Of a DNA stretch of 64,000 nt, positions 48,464-58,364 are shown piece after piece. Source of the stretch: Punica granatum (Eukaryota; Streptophyta; Magnoliopsida; Myrtales; Lythraceae); the NCBI RefSeq assembly GCF_007655135.1, contig NC_045132.1:11780001-11844000 (forward strand), in the 5' to 3' direction. The first letter of the stretch is position 1. Every line of letters begins with the position of its first letter. The position numbers and the translations under genes are program-made. Below the pieces are notes generated by a model, which saw nothing but the letters and a program-made list of their open reading frames with translations, had not been told where the DNA came from and did not search any database.

Positions 48464-49197
48464 TTAAAACATGGGAAGAGTGTTTACCACATGTTGAGTT
48501 TGCTTATAACAGATCTGTTCATTCCGCTACTAAATTTTCACCATTTGAAGTTGTTTATGGATTTAATCCTTTAACTCCATTGGATTTATCTCATTTACCT
48601 TTGACTGAGCATGTTAATTTAGATGGCAAAAAGAAAGCTGAATTTGTCAAGCAGATTCATGAGAAAACAAGACTCAACATTGAGCGAAAAACGGAGCAGT
48701 ATACAAAACACGCCAACAAGGGCCGTCATAAGCTGATTTTTGAATCCGGAGATTGGGTTTGGTTGCATATGAGGAAAGAGAGATTTCCGGCGCAAAGACG
48801 TTCCAAACTGCTTCCAAGAGGAGATGGACCTTTTCAAGTCCTGGAGCGCATCAATGACAATGCTTATAAACTAGACTTACCTGGTGAGTACAATGTAAGT
48901 GCTACTTTTAATGTTTCTGATTTGCTTCCTTTTGATGTAGGTGATGATTTGAGGACAAATCCTTTTCAAGAGGAGGGAAATGATGCAAATCGTAGCACGA
49001 CTTCAAGGGATCCAGTTCAAGTTCCAATTGGACCGATTACGCGAGCACGAGCAAAGAAGTTTAAAGATGAACTCAACGGCCTGTTTCAAGAGGTTCGGGC
49101 TCAAACAAATTCGTGGAGGCCCATTGGACATGAATCACGTGATCAACAAAAATCCATCAATTTGATTCAAGTTATAGAAGATTCTGGACAAGGCTAA
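48464..49197 (+). pseudogene. CRM integrase C-terminus, running into the 3' LTR
   Basis: After the frameshift the normal frame continues with [16 protein letters not shown], the GDWVWLHMRKERFP motif and GPFQVLERINDNAYKLDLPG, typical integrase C-terminal sequence. It passes the polypurine tract and enters the 3' LTR at 48981, ending 217 bp inside it. The tail has GPITRARAKKFKDELNG. I do not see a clear CR-motif chromodomain, so centromere targeting cannot be claimed. Confidence 0.85.
48968..48980 (+). other. Polypurine tract of CRM element (inside coding frame)
   Basis: AAGAGGAGGGAAA directly before the 3' LTR. It is read as coding sequence at the same time. Confidence 0.85.
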
Positions 49198-49787
49198 ATT
49201 CAGCAAGTGTTTGAGGAAGCTTCTAGAATAGTTGATGATCAACAGAAGATAACATCAGATTTGTTTGAAGTTTAAATCTCATAGAGATATTCTAGGGGTA
49301 TTTAGATTTTATATCTTTATAGATTATGTCATATCTCTATCGATATTCTTGGTTTTAATTTCCTTATCTATAGGAGGAGATATGACCAGATTAGGATTAC
49401 TTTATGTCTATATATATTCATCTTAGTCAATTTTTAATACAAGGAACATTCAGAAAATTGTGAGAGTATTCTCTTTGGTTCTTGAAGAACTAATCGAACT
49501 TATCCGAAGTTTCCGTGGCGTTCATCATCGACTTATCAAACGGCTTTCCACCACCGTTTGTGGCGTCTTCATCGACTTATCAAGCGGTTTTCCATTACCG
49601 TTTGTGGCGTCTTCCTATATACCGAGGTTCTTGTTTCGCATTAAACAACGGGTTGAGGTCAGTTATACCAAGGTTCTTGTTTTGTCGTAAACAACGGGTC
49701 GAGGGTTCGTCAATCAAATCTGATCGTGGAACGATCTTGGGTTCCTTTAGTTGTCGGGTCTCGTCATTCTTGGCGGGAATCGCATCA
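48981..49787 (+). repeat. 3' LTR of CRM element
   Basis: 807 bp; see the 5' LTR. It retains the CAA codon that is TAA in the 5' LTR, so the pol frame stays open to 49197. Confidence 0.93.
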
Positions 49788-50176
49788 CGAACCCCGGGAG
49801 CTCTGTCAGAAAAGGCGTCCGTGGGGGGTCGGGGTGTCCCGGCTTAAGCAGGGTGCCCCGGAAATGCGCCTGGACGTCTCGTCGGTGACTTTGGCACTGA
49901 GGGGTATTTTTGAAACCCCATATTGGGCACCTTTCGGTGCTTCGGTGGCTCGGTGATGAATAGTGCCACAGTGCCAGCTCCGTCGTTTTCGGGATTCCTC
50001 GTTCGTCTGTTCTTCTAACTGCTATCTTCCGCCTTTCTCAGTGGATCGTGCTCTTCTCCCGCTGCTCATGACCCCGTGTCTGCCTATTTGCCTCTGATCG
50101 CCGAGTCACGAATAGTGTCCCGAGTTTCGGTTGGGGATTCTCGTGTGGGAAGCAGGTGGGCCAAAATGGGGTGCCG
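49788..50176 (-). repeat. 3' LTR of minus A element, second part
   Basis: Resumes after the CRM element and ends GGCCAAAATGGGGTGCCGACA at 50176. With 38306-42942 it gives an LTR of 5026 bp. Confidence 0.9.
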
Positions 50177-50191
50177 ACAGCTTGTCCCTCT
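50177..50191 (-). other. Polypurine tract of minus A element
   Basis: The minus strand reads CCAAAGAGGGACAAGC directly before the LTR. Confidence 0.85.
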
Positions 50192-50339
50192 TTGGTTGCA
50201 TGCTCGGTTAGAGAATGTAGCCAAAGACCATGAGAGGCACCCTTTTTGGTCCCGGCGGCCGCTTCTATCGTCGTTCTCCGCGGTAGCTCCCCCCTGTCAT
50301 GAGATAGTAGCGTGAGCGAAGTTTAGGGAATGTGAAGTG
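50192..50339 (-). mobile_element. 3' UTR segment next to polypurine tract
   Basis: Matches the complement of 22090-22248 in the plus A element, with GATCCCGG-like and CTACTATCTCATGA words. No coding content. Confidence 0.75.
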
Positions 50340-51440
50340 GTAGGTGAAGGGCCAAAGCCTGCAAAAAGCAGTAAAATGGACGCAAATTCCGAAAAGCAGT
50401 AAATGTGGACGTGAAGTCTTGAAAGCAGTAAAGTTACTAGGCCGAAGCCTTTAGAAAGCTGTAAAGTGGACGCGAAGTCCGGAACAATAAAGTTACTAGG
50501 CAGAAGCCCGTGGAAAGCAGTAAAGTTACTAGGCCGAAACCCGTGGAAAACGGTAAAGTGGACGCGAAGTCCGGAAATCAATAAAGTTACTAGGCCGAAG
50601 CTCGTGAAAAGCAGTAAAGTTACTAGGTCGAAGCCCGTGGAAAACGGTAAAGTTACTAGGCCGAAGCCCGTGGAAAACGGTAAAGTGGAAGCGAAGTCCA
50701 TGGATACGGAGTCCGGAAAGCAATAAAATTACTAGGCCGAAGCCCGTGGAAAGCAGTAAAGTTACTAGGCCAAAGCCCGTGGAAAGCAGTAAAGTTACTA
50801 GGCCGAAACCCGTGGAAAACGGTAAAGTGGACGCGAAGTCCGGAAATCAATAAAGTTACTAGGCCGAAGCTCGTGAAAAGCAGTAAAGTTACTAGGTCGA
50901 AGCCCGTGGAAAACGGTAAAGTTACTAGGCCGAAGCCCGTGGAAAACGGTAAAGTGGAAGCGAAGTCCATGGATACGGAGTCCGGAAAGCAATAAAATTA
51001 CTAGGCCGAAGCCCGTGGAAAGCAGTAAAGTTACTAGGCCAAAGCCCGTGGAAAACGGTAAAGTGGACGCGAAGTCCATGGACGCGGAGTCCGAAAAGCA
51101 ATAAAGTTACTAGGCCGAAGCCCGTGGAAAGCAGTAAAGTTACTAGGCTGAAGCCTGTGGAAAGCAGTAAAGTTACTAGGCCGAAGCCCGTGGAAAACGA
51201 TAAAGTGGACGCGGAGTCCGGAAAGCAATAAAGTTACTAGGCCAAAGCCCGTGGAAAGCAGTAAAGTTACTAGGCCGAAACCCGTGGAAAACGGTAAAAT
51301 GGACGCGAAGTCCATGGACGCGGAGTCCGGAAAGTAATAAAGTTACTAGGCCGAAGCCCGTGGAAAGCAGTAAAGTTACTAGGCCGAAGCCCGTGGAAAG
51401 CAGTAAAGTTACTAGGCCGAAACCCGTGGAAAACGGTAAG
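50340..51440 (-). repeat. 33-bp and 43-bp tandem repeats with 269-bp higher-order copy
   Basis: About 1.1 kb of two interleaved units: a 33-bp unit (GTTACTAGGCCGAAGCCCGT plus GGAAAGCAGTAAA) and a 43-bp unit with GTGGACGCGAAGTCC and GTCCGGAAAGCA. A composite block of 269 bp starting near 50520 is repeated once, nearly identical, from about 50789, showing recent amplification. The plus A element has only the 43-bp unit here and element C only the 33-bp unit. Confidence 0.9.
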
Positions 51441-52370
51441 TTGACAATGTGCAAAGGGGGAGCAGAGGCGGGGATCTGCGTTAGGTGGTGTGTCGGGGGT
51501 ATTGGCAGAGGCAAATTGTCCCGCCCCGAGTCGAGCTTGTTATTTGTCATTCCCTCGAGCTAGAGCCAAGAGGATTCTTTGTCATGCCCTCCGTTTGGTT
51601 CGAAACCCCGATCTGTCGCGCAAGCCAATCGTGCATTCGTCCAGAAAGAGATCCCCCTTGGAATTCCCAATCGCACCTATGCATGGGGGCAGGGAAACCT
51701 ACAAAGGATGTCAGTTGCACTAAATCGGCGAAACGGGGTATATGTAAGAGGAATCTATGTAAAGACGTGTCGGGGATTTGATATCGGTGACCATTGCAGG
51801 GTGGTTGTGTCCCTATCGAAGAATGGCTTCTTTTTTTTTTTTTTTTGAAACGGATAGCCCGTGGAGTATGTGCGCAAAGGTAAAAGGAGGGATCTTATGG
51901 GATCCTCCAAGTCAAGGATACGCTGGTTCGACCCTATTTCGAAGCGGGTCTCGAGCCTGGAGAGTCGAAGAGAGTTTGTTTGCGTCAGAGAGTGCCGAAC
52001 CACTACTCGGTGTAGCTTCACAGGAAAAGTGTCGCTTTTCTTTCGTGGTCAAGCCGACATTGTCCCCTAACTTTGCCTAGGCCGCGGGATGCGCAATAGC
52101 CTAGCGGGGCATTTTATTTGATTTTTCCCGCACGAATGCTCACCTTTTGCCGCGACCCCCCCTTTGCGGGATTTTAAGTCGCGCCACTCGTTCCCTAGCT
52201 TTTGCCTAGGCCGCCTCGAAGAGGTTTTCGACCTAGCGGGAAAATTTATTTTTTCTCTCAAGAAAGCTTAGTATTAGACAGATTGTGGGAATTGAAGCTC
52301 GTCCACGGAAATGGAAATGTCTTACAATGAAAGGGGCACGGAGCCCGAAGAATAAAGAATATACGAATGC
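51441..52370 (-). mobile_element. 3' UTR of minus A element between repeats and integrase stop
   Basis: Non-coding. Holds a 16-T run at 51831-51846 (only five A residues at the matching place in the plus element) and two stem-loop blocks at 52066-52109 and 52193-52240. Otherwise it follows the complement of 20687-21700. Confidence 0.75.
52193..52240 (-). other. Conserved 3' UTR stem-loop block, minus A element
   Basis: CCTAGGCCG, then CCTC-GAA-GAGG, then TTTTCGACCTAGCGGG. The same flanks with a different stem are found in element B at 1709-1757. Confidence 0.65.
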
Positions 52371-53611
52371 TCACGGATAATACTTCTTAATGGCGTCGGC
52401 GTTGACGGGAAGGGCGTTTTCAGTGCCGTCCATGTCGCTCAAAACGACTGCTCCACCGGAGAAAACCTCTTTGACGACGAAGGGGCCGTCGTATTTGTAC
52501 GAGAACTTCCCTCGAGAGTCCGACATGACGTGAAGGACTTTCCTCAACACGAGGTCGCTGGGGTTGAAATCGCGGTGGCGGACTCTTGTGTTGAAGGCTC
52601 GAGCCATTCTTTGTTGGTAGCACTGTCCGTGGCATAGTGCTTTCAGCCTCTTTTCGTCGATGAAATTCAACTGTTCGTATCGCTGCTTCGCCCATTCTGC
52701 CTCTTCCAGTTCGACCTTGGCGAGAATCCTCGTGGAAGGGATCTCCACTTCAATTGGGAGGACAGCCTCCATGCCGTAGACTAGTGAGTACGGGGTTGCC
52801 CCGGTCGAGGTCCGTATGGATGTACGGTACGCCAAGAGTGCATAGGGGAGCATCTCGTGCCAATCCTTGTATTCACCGTCTTTTTTCGATGTCTTTTTGA
52901 TGTTCTTATTCGCCGCTTCCACCGCATCGTTCATTTGGGGACGGTACGGGGTGGAGTTGCGGTGTCGGATCTTGAATTGTGCACAGAGCTCGTCGATGAC
53001 CTTGTTGTTTAGGTTCTTGGCGTTGTCTGTGATGATTGTCGCAGGGACCCCGTACTGGGCAATGACGTTGCGTCTGAGAAAACGGGCCACGGCTTTCGCG
53101 GTGACTGACGCAAGAGTGACGGCTTCGATCCACTTGGTGAAGTAGTCGATCGCCACCAAAATGAACATATGTCCGTTAGACGCTTTGGGGTTGATCGGGC
53201 CAATCACATCCATCCCCCACATTGAAAAAGGCCATGGTGCCGTCATGGGGCGCAGTTCGTTGGCGGCGCTTTGATCTGATCGGCATAAACCTGACATCGG
53301 TGACAATGCCTGACATGCTTCACACAATCAGTCTCCATGGTGGACCAATAATAACCCAGGCGCATGATCTTCTTAGCGAGCATGAGACCGTTCATATGGG
53401 GTCCACAGTTTCCCCCATGCACTTCCTCCATGAGACGTCGCGACTCGTGTTCATCGATGCACCGGAGGAGTGTGGAGTCGAAGGAGCGGCGGTAGAGTAT
53501 CTCGCCGCTCAAAAAGTAATGTATCGCGAGGCGCCTGAGAGTCTTCCGATCGCGGCGGTCGGCGAATGGGGGGTATTGACCAGTTCATAGAAGGTTCTTG
53601 ATGTCTTCGTA
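52371..53611 (-). pseudogene. Integrase of minus A element, broken
   Basis: Read on the minus strand from the deletion junction. A CGA to TGA nonsense codon lies at 53585-53587. The HHCC zinc region follows (HGGNCGPHMNG to HCHRC). A one-base deletion near 53265 shifts the frame before the catalytic core. The core keeps D in GMDVIG, D in ITDNAKN and E in DAVEAANK. Small in-frame indels occur near 52885, and the C-terminus with GPFVVKEV ends at the stop at 52371. The plus copy at 18458-20686 shows the unbroken frame of the same protein. Confidence 0.88.
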
Positions 53612-54094
53612 TCACCGAACACTTCGAGCTCTTTTACCTTGAAATCAATCGCCGCTTGTAGGCCGAGAATACATGCTTCGTACTCAGCCACATTATTGGT
53701 GCACGGGAAACCGATCTTTGCCGCTACCGGGTAATAGTGTCCGTCCGGGGATATTAGCACTGCGCCAATACCTGATCCCGTAGAATTGACGGCGCCGTCG
53801 AAGTACATCTTCCACCCCGATTTCTCTCCCTCGTCGTCTACTTGGAGAATCCCTTCATCCGGGAAGTCGGGATTAATCGGTGTGTGCTCTTCAATTGGGA
53901 ATTCTGCCAAATGATCCGCGATCGCTTGCCCCTTGACCGATGTGCGGGACACGTACTCGATATCGTATTCTGTTAATTGACAACGCCATTTGGCGAGGTT
54001 CCGCGTGGAGGAGGGGCTGTCGAGTAGATACTTCAGGGGGTCTGCCTTTGATAGCAAGCGGACCGTGTGATAGAGCGTGTATTGTCGGAGCCTT
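53612..54094 (-). pseudogene. RNase H and archaeal-type RNase H of minus A element, deleted C-terminal half
   Basis: Opens after a frameshift near 54095, with the end of the first RNase H (KADPLKYLLD), a tether region, then the archaeal-type domain. Its catalytic residues are intact as far as they go: D in YFDGA, E in AEYEA, D in VFGD. Immediately after that aspartate about 277 bp are missing relative to the plus copy (its 19165-19441), removing the last catalytic aspartate and the linker to integrase and shifting the frame. Confidence 0.87.
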
Positions 54095-54599
54095 TGATGA
54101 CCCACACCAAAGCACAACACATCTTCTTGATTTCCGGATAATTGGACTCACCATCGGTGAACTTTTTGCTCAGATAGTAGATCGCGCGCTCCGTGTGTGT
54201 GGACTCTTCCTCCTGCCCCAGCAAGCATCCTAATGATTGGCGGCGTATAGTTAGGTAAAGTACGAGGGGACGGCCCGGTGTAGGCGGGACCAATACCGGC
54301 GGTTGGACCAGGTACGCCTTGATGGTGTCGAAGGCCTTCTGACATTCTTCGTCCCATTCAATCGCCGCGTTCTTGTGGAGCAAGTGAAAGAGTGGTTGGC
54401 ATTTGTCTGTCAGGTTTGCAATGAATCGTGCGATGTAATTCAGCCGCCCCAAGAAGCCTCGTACTTCGCGGACCGAAGATGGCGGAGGAAGCTCCTTGAT
54501 CGCCTTGACTTTATCGTGATCTACTTCGATGCCGCGCTCGCTGACCATGAATCCTAGTAATTTCCCCAATCGAGCGCCGAACGTGCATTTCGCCGGATT
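54095..54599 (-). pseudogene. Reverse transcriptase C-terminus and first RNase H of minus A element
   Basis: The segment between two frameshifts contains GKLLGFMVSERGIEVD (thumb/connection start), then LVQPPVLVPPTPG and the first RNase H with LYLTIRRQSLGCLLGQ. As in the plus copy, the usual first catalytic aspartate is absent, so loss of that site is a family feature rather than damage to one copy. A one-base deletion near 54095 ends the frame. Confidence 0.85.
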
Positions 54600-55529
54600 A
54601 AGCCGAAGTTGTACTCCTTTAAACGATCGAAGAGACGCTTCAGATTAACGAGGTGGTCCTCTCCTTCTTTGGACTTGGCAATCATGTCGTCGACGTAGAC
54701 CTCGACTTCCTTATGCATCATGTCTTGGAATAACGTGACCATGGCCCTCTGGTAAGTTGCTCCAGCGTTCTTGAGGCCAAAAGGCATGACGCGGTAACAA
54801 AAGGTTCCCCACATGGTAGTGAACGTCGTCTTGATCTTGTCTTCCTCGGCCATCCGAATTTGGTTGTATCCGGAGAAGCCGTCCATGAAGGAAAACTGGG
54901 CGTGGCGCGCCGTGTTATCGACTAGTATGTCGATGTGGGGCAAGGGAAAATTGTCCTTGGGGCTGGCCTTATTGAGATCTCGATAGTCGACGCAGACTCG
55001 AACCCTTCCATCTTTCTTCTCCACCGGCACGATATTTGCAACCCATTCAGAATAATTGCAGACCTCGAGGAAGCCCGCGTTGATCTGCTTGACAACCTCC
55101 TCCTTGATGCGGAGAAGGAGGCTTGCCCGTTGCCGTCGCAATTGTTGCCGTTTGGGCGGGAACTTCTCGGTGTCCAGTGGGAGGAAGTGCTTTACTATTG
55201 ACGGGTCTAGCCCCGGCATGTCGGCGTAGGACCAAGCAAAAACTTCTTGATACCTGGTCAGGAAATCGATCATTCGGACCCGTTGTGTTGGATCGAGACC
55301 TGTACCGATCTTTAGGATGCGGGGCTCCTCTTGAGTACCCACGTTGATCTCTTTTGTCGGCTCGAGCGAGGTGAGTTGGCGATCCTCGAGGCGGCGCAAA
55401 CTCTCTTCTATCTCAGGCACCAGACTGTCTTCGTCGAGCCCTTCCCCGAAGTATATGGGTCCGGGCTCTCCAAGACATTCTTCGGATGGGTTCGAATCAA
55501 CGCGTCGAAGATTTGGATTCGAGTGGAGC
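54600..55529 (-). pseudogene. Reverse transcriptase of minus A element (second exon)
   Basis: Frame opens just upstream of the predicted splice acceptor and runs to a one-base insertion near 54600. Motifs in order: VEKKDGRVRVCVDYRDLNKA, FSFMDGFSGYNQIRM, VMPFGLKNAGATYQRAM and the catalytic YVDDMIAKS, all typical of the Tat/Ogre lineage. The first ATG is at 55420, but conserved acidic sequence (YFGEGLDEDS) lies before it, so this exon is expected to be read through from gag-protease after splicing rather than started independently. Confidence 0.9.
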
Positions 55530-55743
55530 CTGGAGAATTGAAAGAATCGTCTTAGAAAAATTTAGAAAGACATGAACAAAAGAGCAAGGAAGAGAGAGTG
55601 GAATAGATAAGGATTCAAAAAATGCATATAGGGAATTCATTGATTGTATGGATCATGAAGCCATAACAGAGTTTCCTCTTCCGTCGTGTGGCCTACAGCT
55701 ACGCCGACACGCGGGACACATCTCATACATAGATAAGTCTTAC
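55530..55743 (-). other. Predicted 214-nt intron between protease and reverse transcriptase
   Basis: The donor GTAAG starts at 55743 and overlaps the gag-protease stop codon TAA. The acceptor is a T-rich tract ending in CTCCAG at 55530. The 3' half is AT-rich, as in plant introns. The exon before ends with two bases of a codon and the exon after supplies the third, so removal keeps the frame from gag-protease into reverse transcriptase. Ogre elements are known to carry an intron at this position. Confidence 0.78.
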
Positions 55744-58364
55744 ACATCAGCGATCACAGCCGAATAGCGCAGGACTGAGGTCCAGTTGTTAAGCTCCTCG
55801 TCTTCCTGCGCCGGGCGGATGTGAACCCCTGAAGGAATCTCCTCGGTGACGGCATACACGGTTGGCAAGGCGTCGGTCGTGTTGTCGAAGTCCGAGGAAG
55901 GGCCGTCAGAGGTGCTCCCGATGATGAGTGGAGGCCTGGGGAAGAAATGTGATAGCGGGGGGACCGGAATGCCCCTGTTGAGCCTACCATAGCGCGTGGC
56001 GAGGCGATGAAGATGGTTGCCCCGGCGGGCCTCAATAATTTCATGGTAGGAAGGGCGAAAGCCAAGTCCCCTCCTGTGCTTGTACACTTCAACTTCAATG
56101 GGGCGATTGATTCCTTGTCCTCGCGCCCCAAGGCCGGTGCCGGGAATGTAGTTGTGGCGTAGAAGGACCTTCCCTATCATGCGGTCGGCGCGGGATGGCC
56201 CGACCTCTCCGTAATCTCGAATAACGGAGATGGTCTTGAAGGAGTGGAAGGGCAAGTTTTCGTCGTCTCCGACGCTGATGTAAGGAACTACCGTCTCCTT
56301 GTAGATGGCGTAATCCTCCTCCCCTTTGACTGTGATGATCTTCTCCTCGACGATGAATTTCACCTTTTGATGTAACGAGGACAGAATGGCGCTGGCTAAG
56401 TGGATCCAAGGCCTCCCGAGGAGTAGGCTGAAGGCGTTCGGGATATCCAACACTTGGAATGTGACGCTGAAGGAGCATGGGCCGATATCTATGAGGAGGT
56501 CGATTGCACCGTTCACCTCTCTCCTCGAACCATCGAAGGCCCGGACCGCTGTTTTGCTAGGACGGATGCGGTTGAGATCCACATTCATCTGCTTCAAAGT
56601 GGTCACCGGGCATACGTTGAGCGCGGAGCTGTTATCGATCATGACTCGGCCGATGATATGGTTATTGCACTTGCAGACGATGTGCAGTGCCCGGAAGTGC
56701 ACGCATCCTTCAGAGGGGAGCTCATCGTCCGAGAATGAGATGGTACTGGAGAAAATGGAGTTGATGGTTTCCTCTATCCGGTCCGGGGGCGTCCCTTTGG
56801 GGACTTGCTTAGCCGTCAGAACCCGTATGAGGGCTTCCCTGTGAGGTTCCGAGTTGAGCAGGAGGGCGAGCAACGAGATGTGGGCCGGAGATTTGGCCAT
56901 CTGCTCCACCACCTTATACTCGCTCGCTTTGATGACTTTCATGAAGGCTTCGGCCTCCTCTTCAGTTACCTTTTTGGACGGAGGAGGCAGGGTCCTAGGC
57001 CTCGTCTCCTCTTCGGCAACGGGCGCCTTCCCTTTGTCGGTAGTCGTCGGGTTCTCGTACAGCCGCCCTGAGCGGGTTATGCCCATGACACCGAATTGCC
57101 GCTCTAGGCTCCCGACACTTCCCTTATAGGTCCAGGGGACCTTATCGTTCGAGTATGTTTCCCGGGCGAGAACGTCTATGACAAGCGGGGTATGAGGTGC
57201 GTCTACCCCAGCGAACCCGACTGCGACTTCTGCCGGTACATATTCAATCACAATGGGGGAAGGCCCATCTTGTTCGCCTTTACCCTCGCTTGACGTGCAC
57301 ACGGTGATCATGTTGATGGAAGGCCCCGGAGCCGATCCATGGTCGGGGAGAGGATTGGCCTGTACGTTCGGAGGCCTAACAGCATTGAATACGAGCTCCT
57401 TCGCATCAATCATCTCCTGGATCCTTTCCCTCAATCTCCAACAAGTGTCCAGGGTATGCCCTAGTGCACCCCGATGGTATTCGCACTGCTTGCTTTGATC
57501 TTGAATGGTTGGATCGAAGCTCGGACCGGGCGCTATTGTCCCGATCTTATCGCGAATTTGCTGGTAGGTGTGGGAAAGCGGGACCGGCAGGGCCGGGTAT
57601 TGTCGGCGGGGTCGCGATTGTGCTGCACCGCCTTGTTGACTTTGCGGGGGCGGGACTCTTTGTGTCGGCTGAGAAGCCCTAGGAACAGGGGGTTGGTATT
57701 GAGGGGCTTGGGACGGAGTAGGGGCATAATGGTGGACGACAGGCGACGGCACCGCAGATGGGGGTGGAGGCGGTAGTGCGGAATAGTAGATTGGTTGGGT
57801 AGAGGCTTGAGGCCGATATTGAGGCGCCTGCGGGGCGTAAGAGGGGGCCGTGGGAGGCGCCGCCGTGTAGTTCATCGAATATTGCTGAGGGACCTGTTGG
57901 GTCGTGTTGACGGTATTCACCGTAACTTCCTTTCCCCTTCTCCCGCTTGAGGACGATGATGTCGCGGGGACCTTCTTCGACAACTCTTCTCCTTTGCTGG
58001 TGGGGTCCTCCATCCTTCCGAGCTTGATGCCCAAATCCAGCTTTTTCCAGGCCTCGATGAGGTCGGAAAGCGACGAAGTGTGTGCTAACAAGTGTGAATA
58101 GTACACTCCTCTCAGCGTGGAGTGGAACAATTGGATCTGTTGCGCCTCGCTGATCGGAGGGATGTACTTTGCTGCTTGGGCCCGCCACTTGGCAGCATAC
58201 TCCTCAAACTTTTGGCCCCGCGCCATTTCTTTCGTGCTTAGCTCCAATAGGGTGGGAGGCGTTTCTGCGCAATACCGGTACTGGTCGGTGAATTTTCGAG
58301 AGAGGTCCTCCCATGTTGGGATGTCTTCGGCCTTCAGCGACATGAACTAATCGAGGGCCGATCC
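55740..58364 (-). pseudogene. Gag C-terminal part, protease and G-patch of minus A element
   Basis: 867 codons from the ATG at 58343, but the same frame extends upstream into gag across two stop codons. Order: Gag remainder (WEDLSRKFTDQYRY onwards), a Pro/Gln-rich stretch (about 170-260), an unusual zinc-finger-like CEYHRGALGHTLDTC, a retropepsin-like protease with IDNSSALNV and LLLGRPWIH, and a G-patch (YIPGTGLGARGQGI, GLGF) after it. Relatives have G where this copy has the first S of DNSS, so the protease may be weakened. The frame ends at the donor splice site, so the unspliced RNA would make Gag-protease only. Confidence 0.87.

Larger units (their letters stand above)
42943..49787 (+). 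mobile_element. CRM-clade Ty3/Gypsy element (6845 bp)
   Basis: Two LTRs of 808 and 807 bp with TGATGC and GCATCA ends, a primer-binding site matching initiator methionine tRNA, an A-rich leader, one gag-pol frame and a polypurine tract. Reverse transcriptase and integrase words ([31 protein letters not shown]) are those of the CRM clade. Two disabling changes were found: a stop codon at 47276 and a frameshift in a ten-A run at 48454. The flanking pentamers AGCAA and CGAAC do not match, so no target-site duplication is visible. It is inserted in the 3' LTR of the minus A element. Confidence 0.9.

Noticed and set aside
47402..48574. Separate RNase H-integrase gene starting at ATG 47402
   Set aside because: The ATG is internal; upstream RNase H sequence is in the same frame after the stop at 47276.
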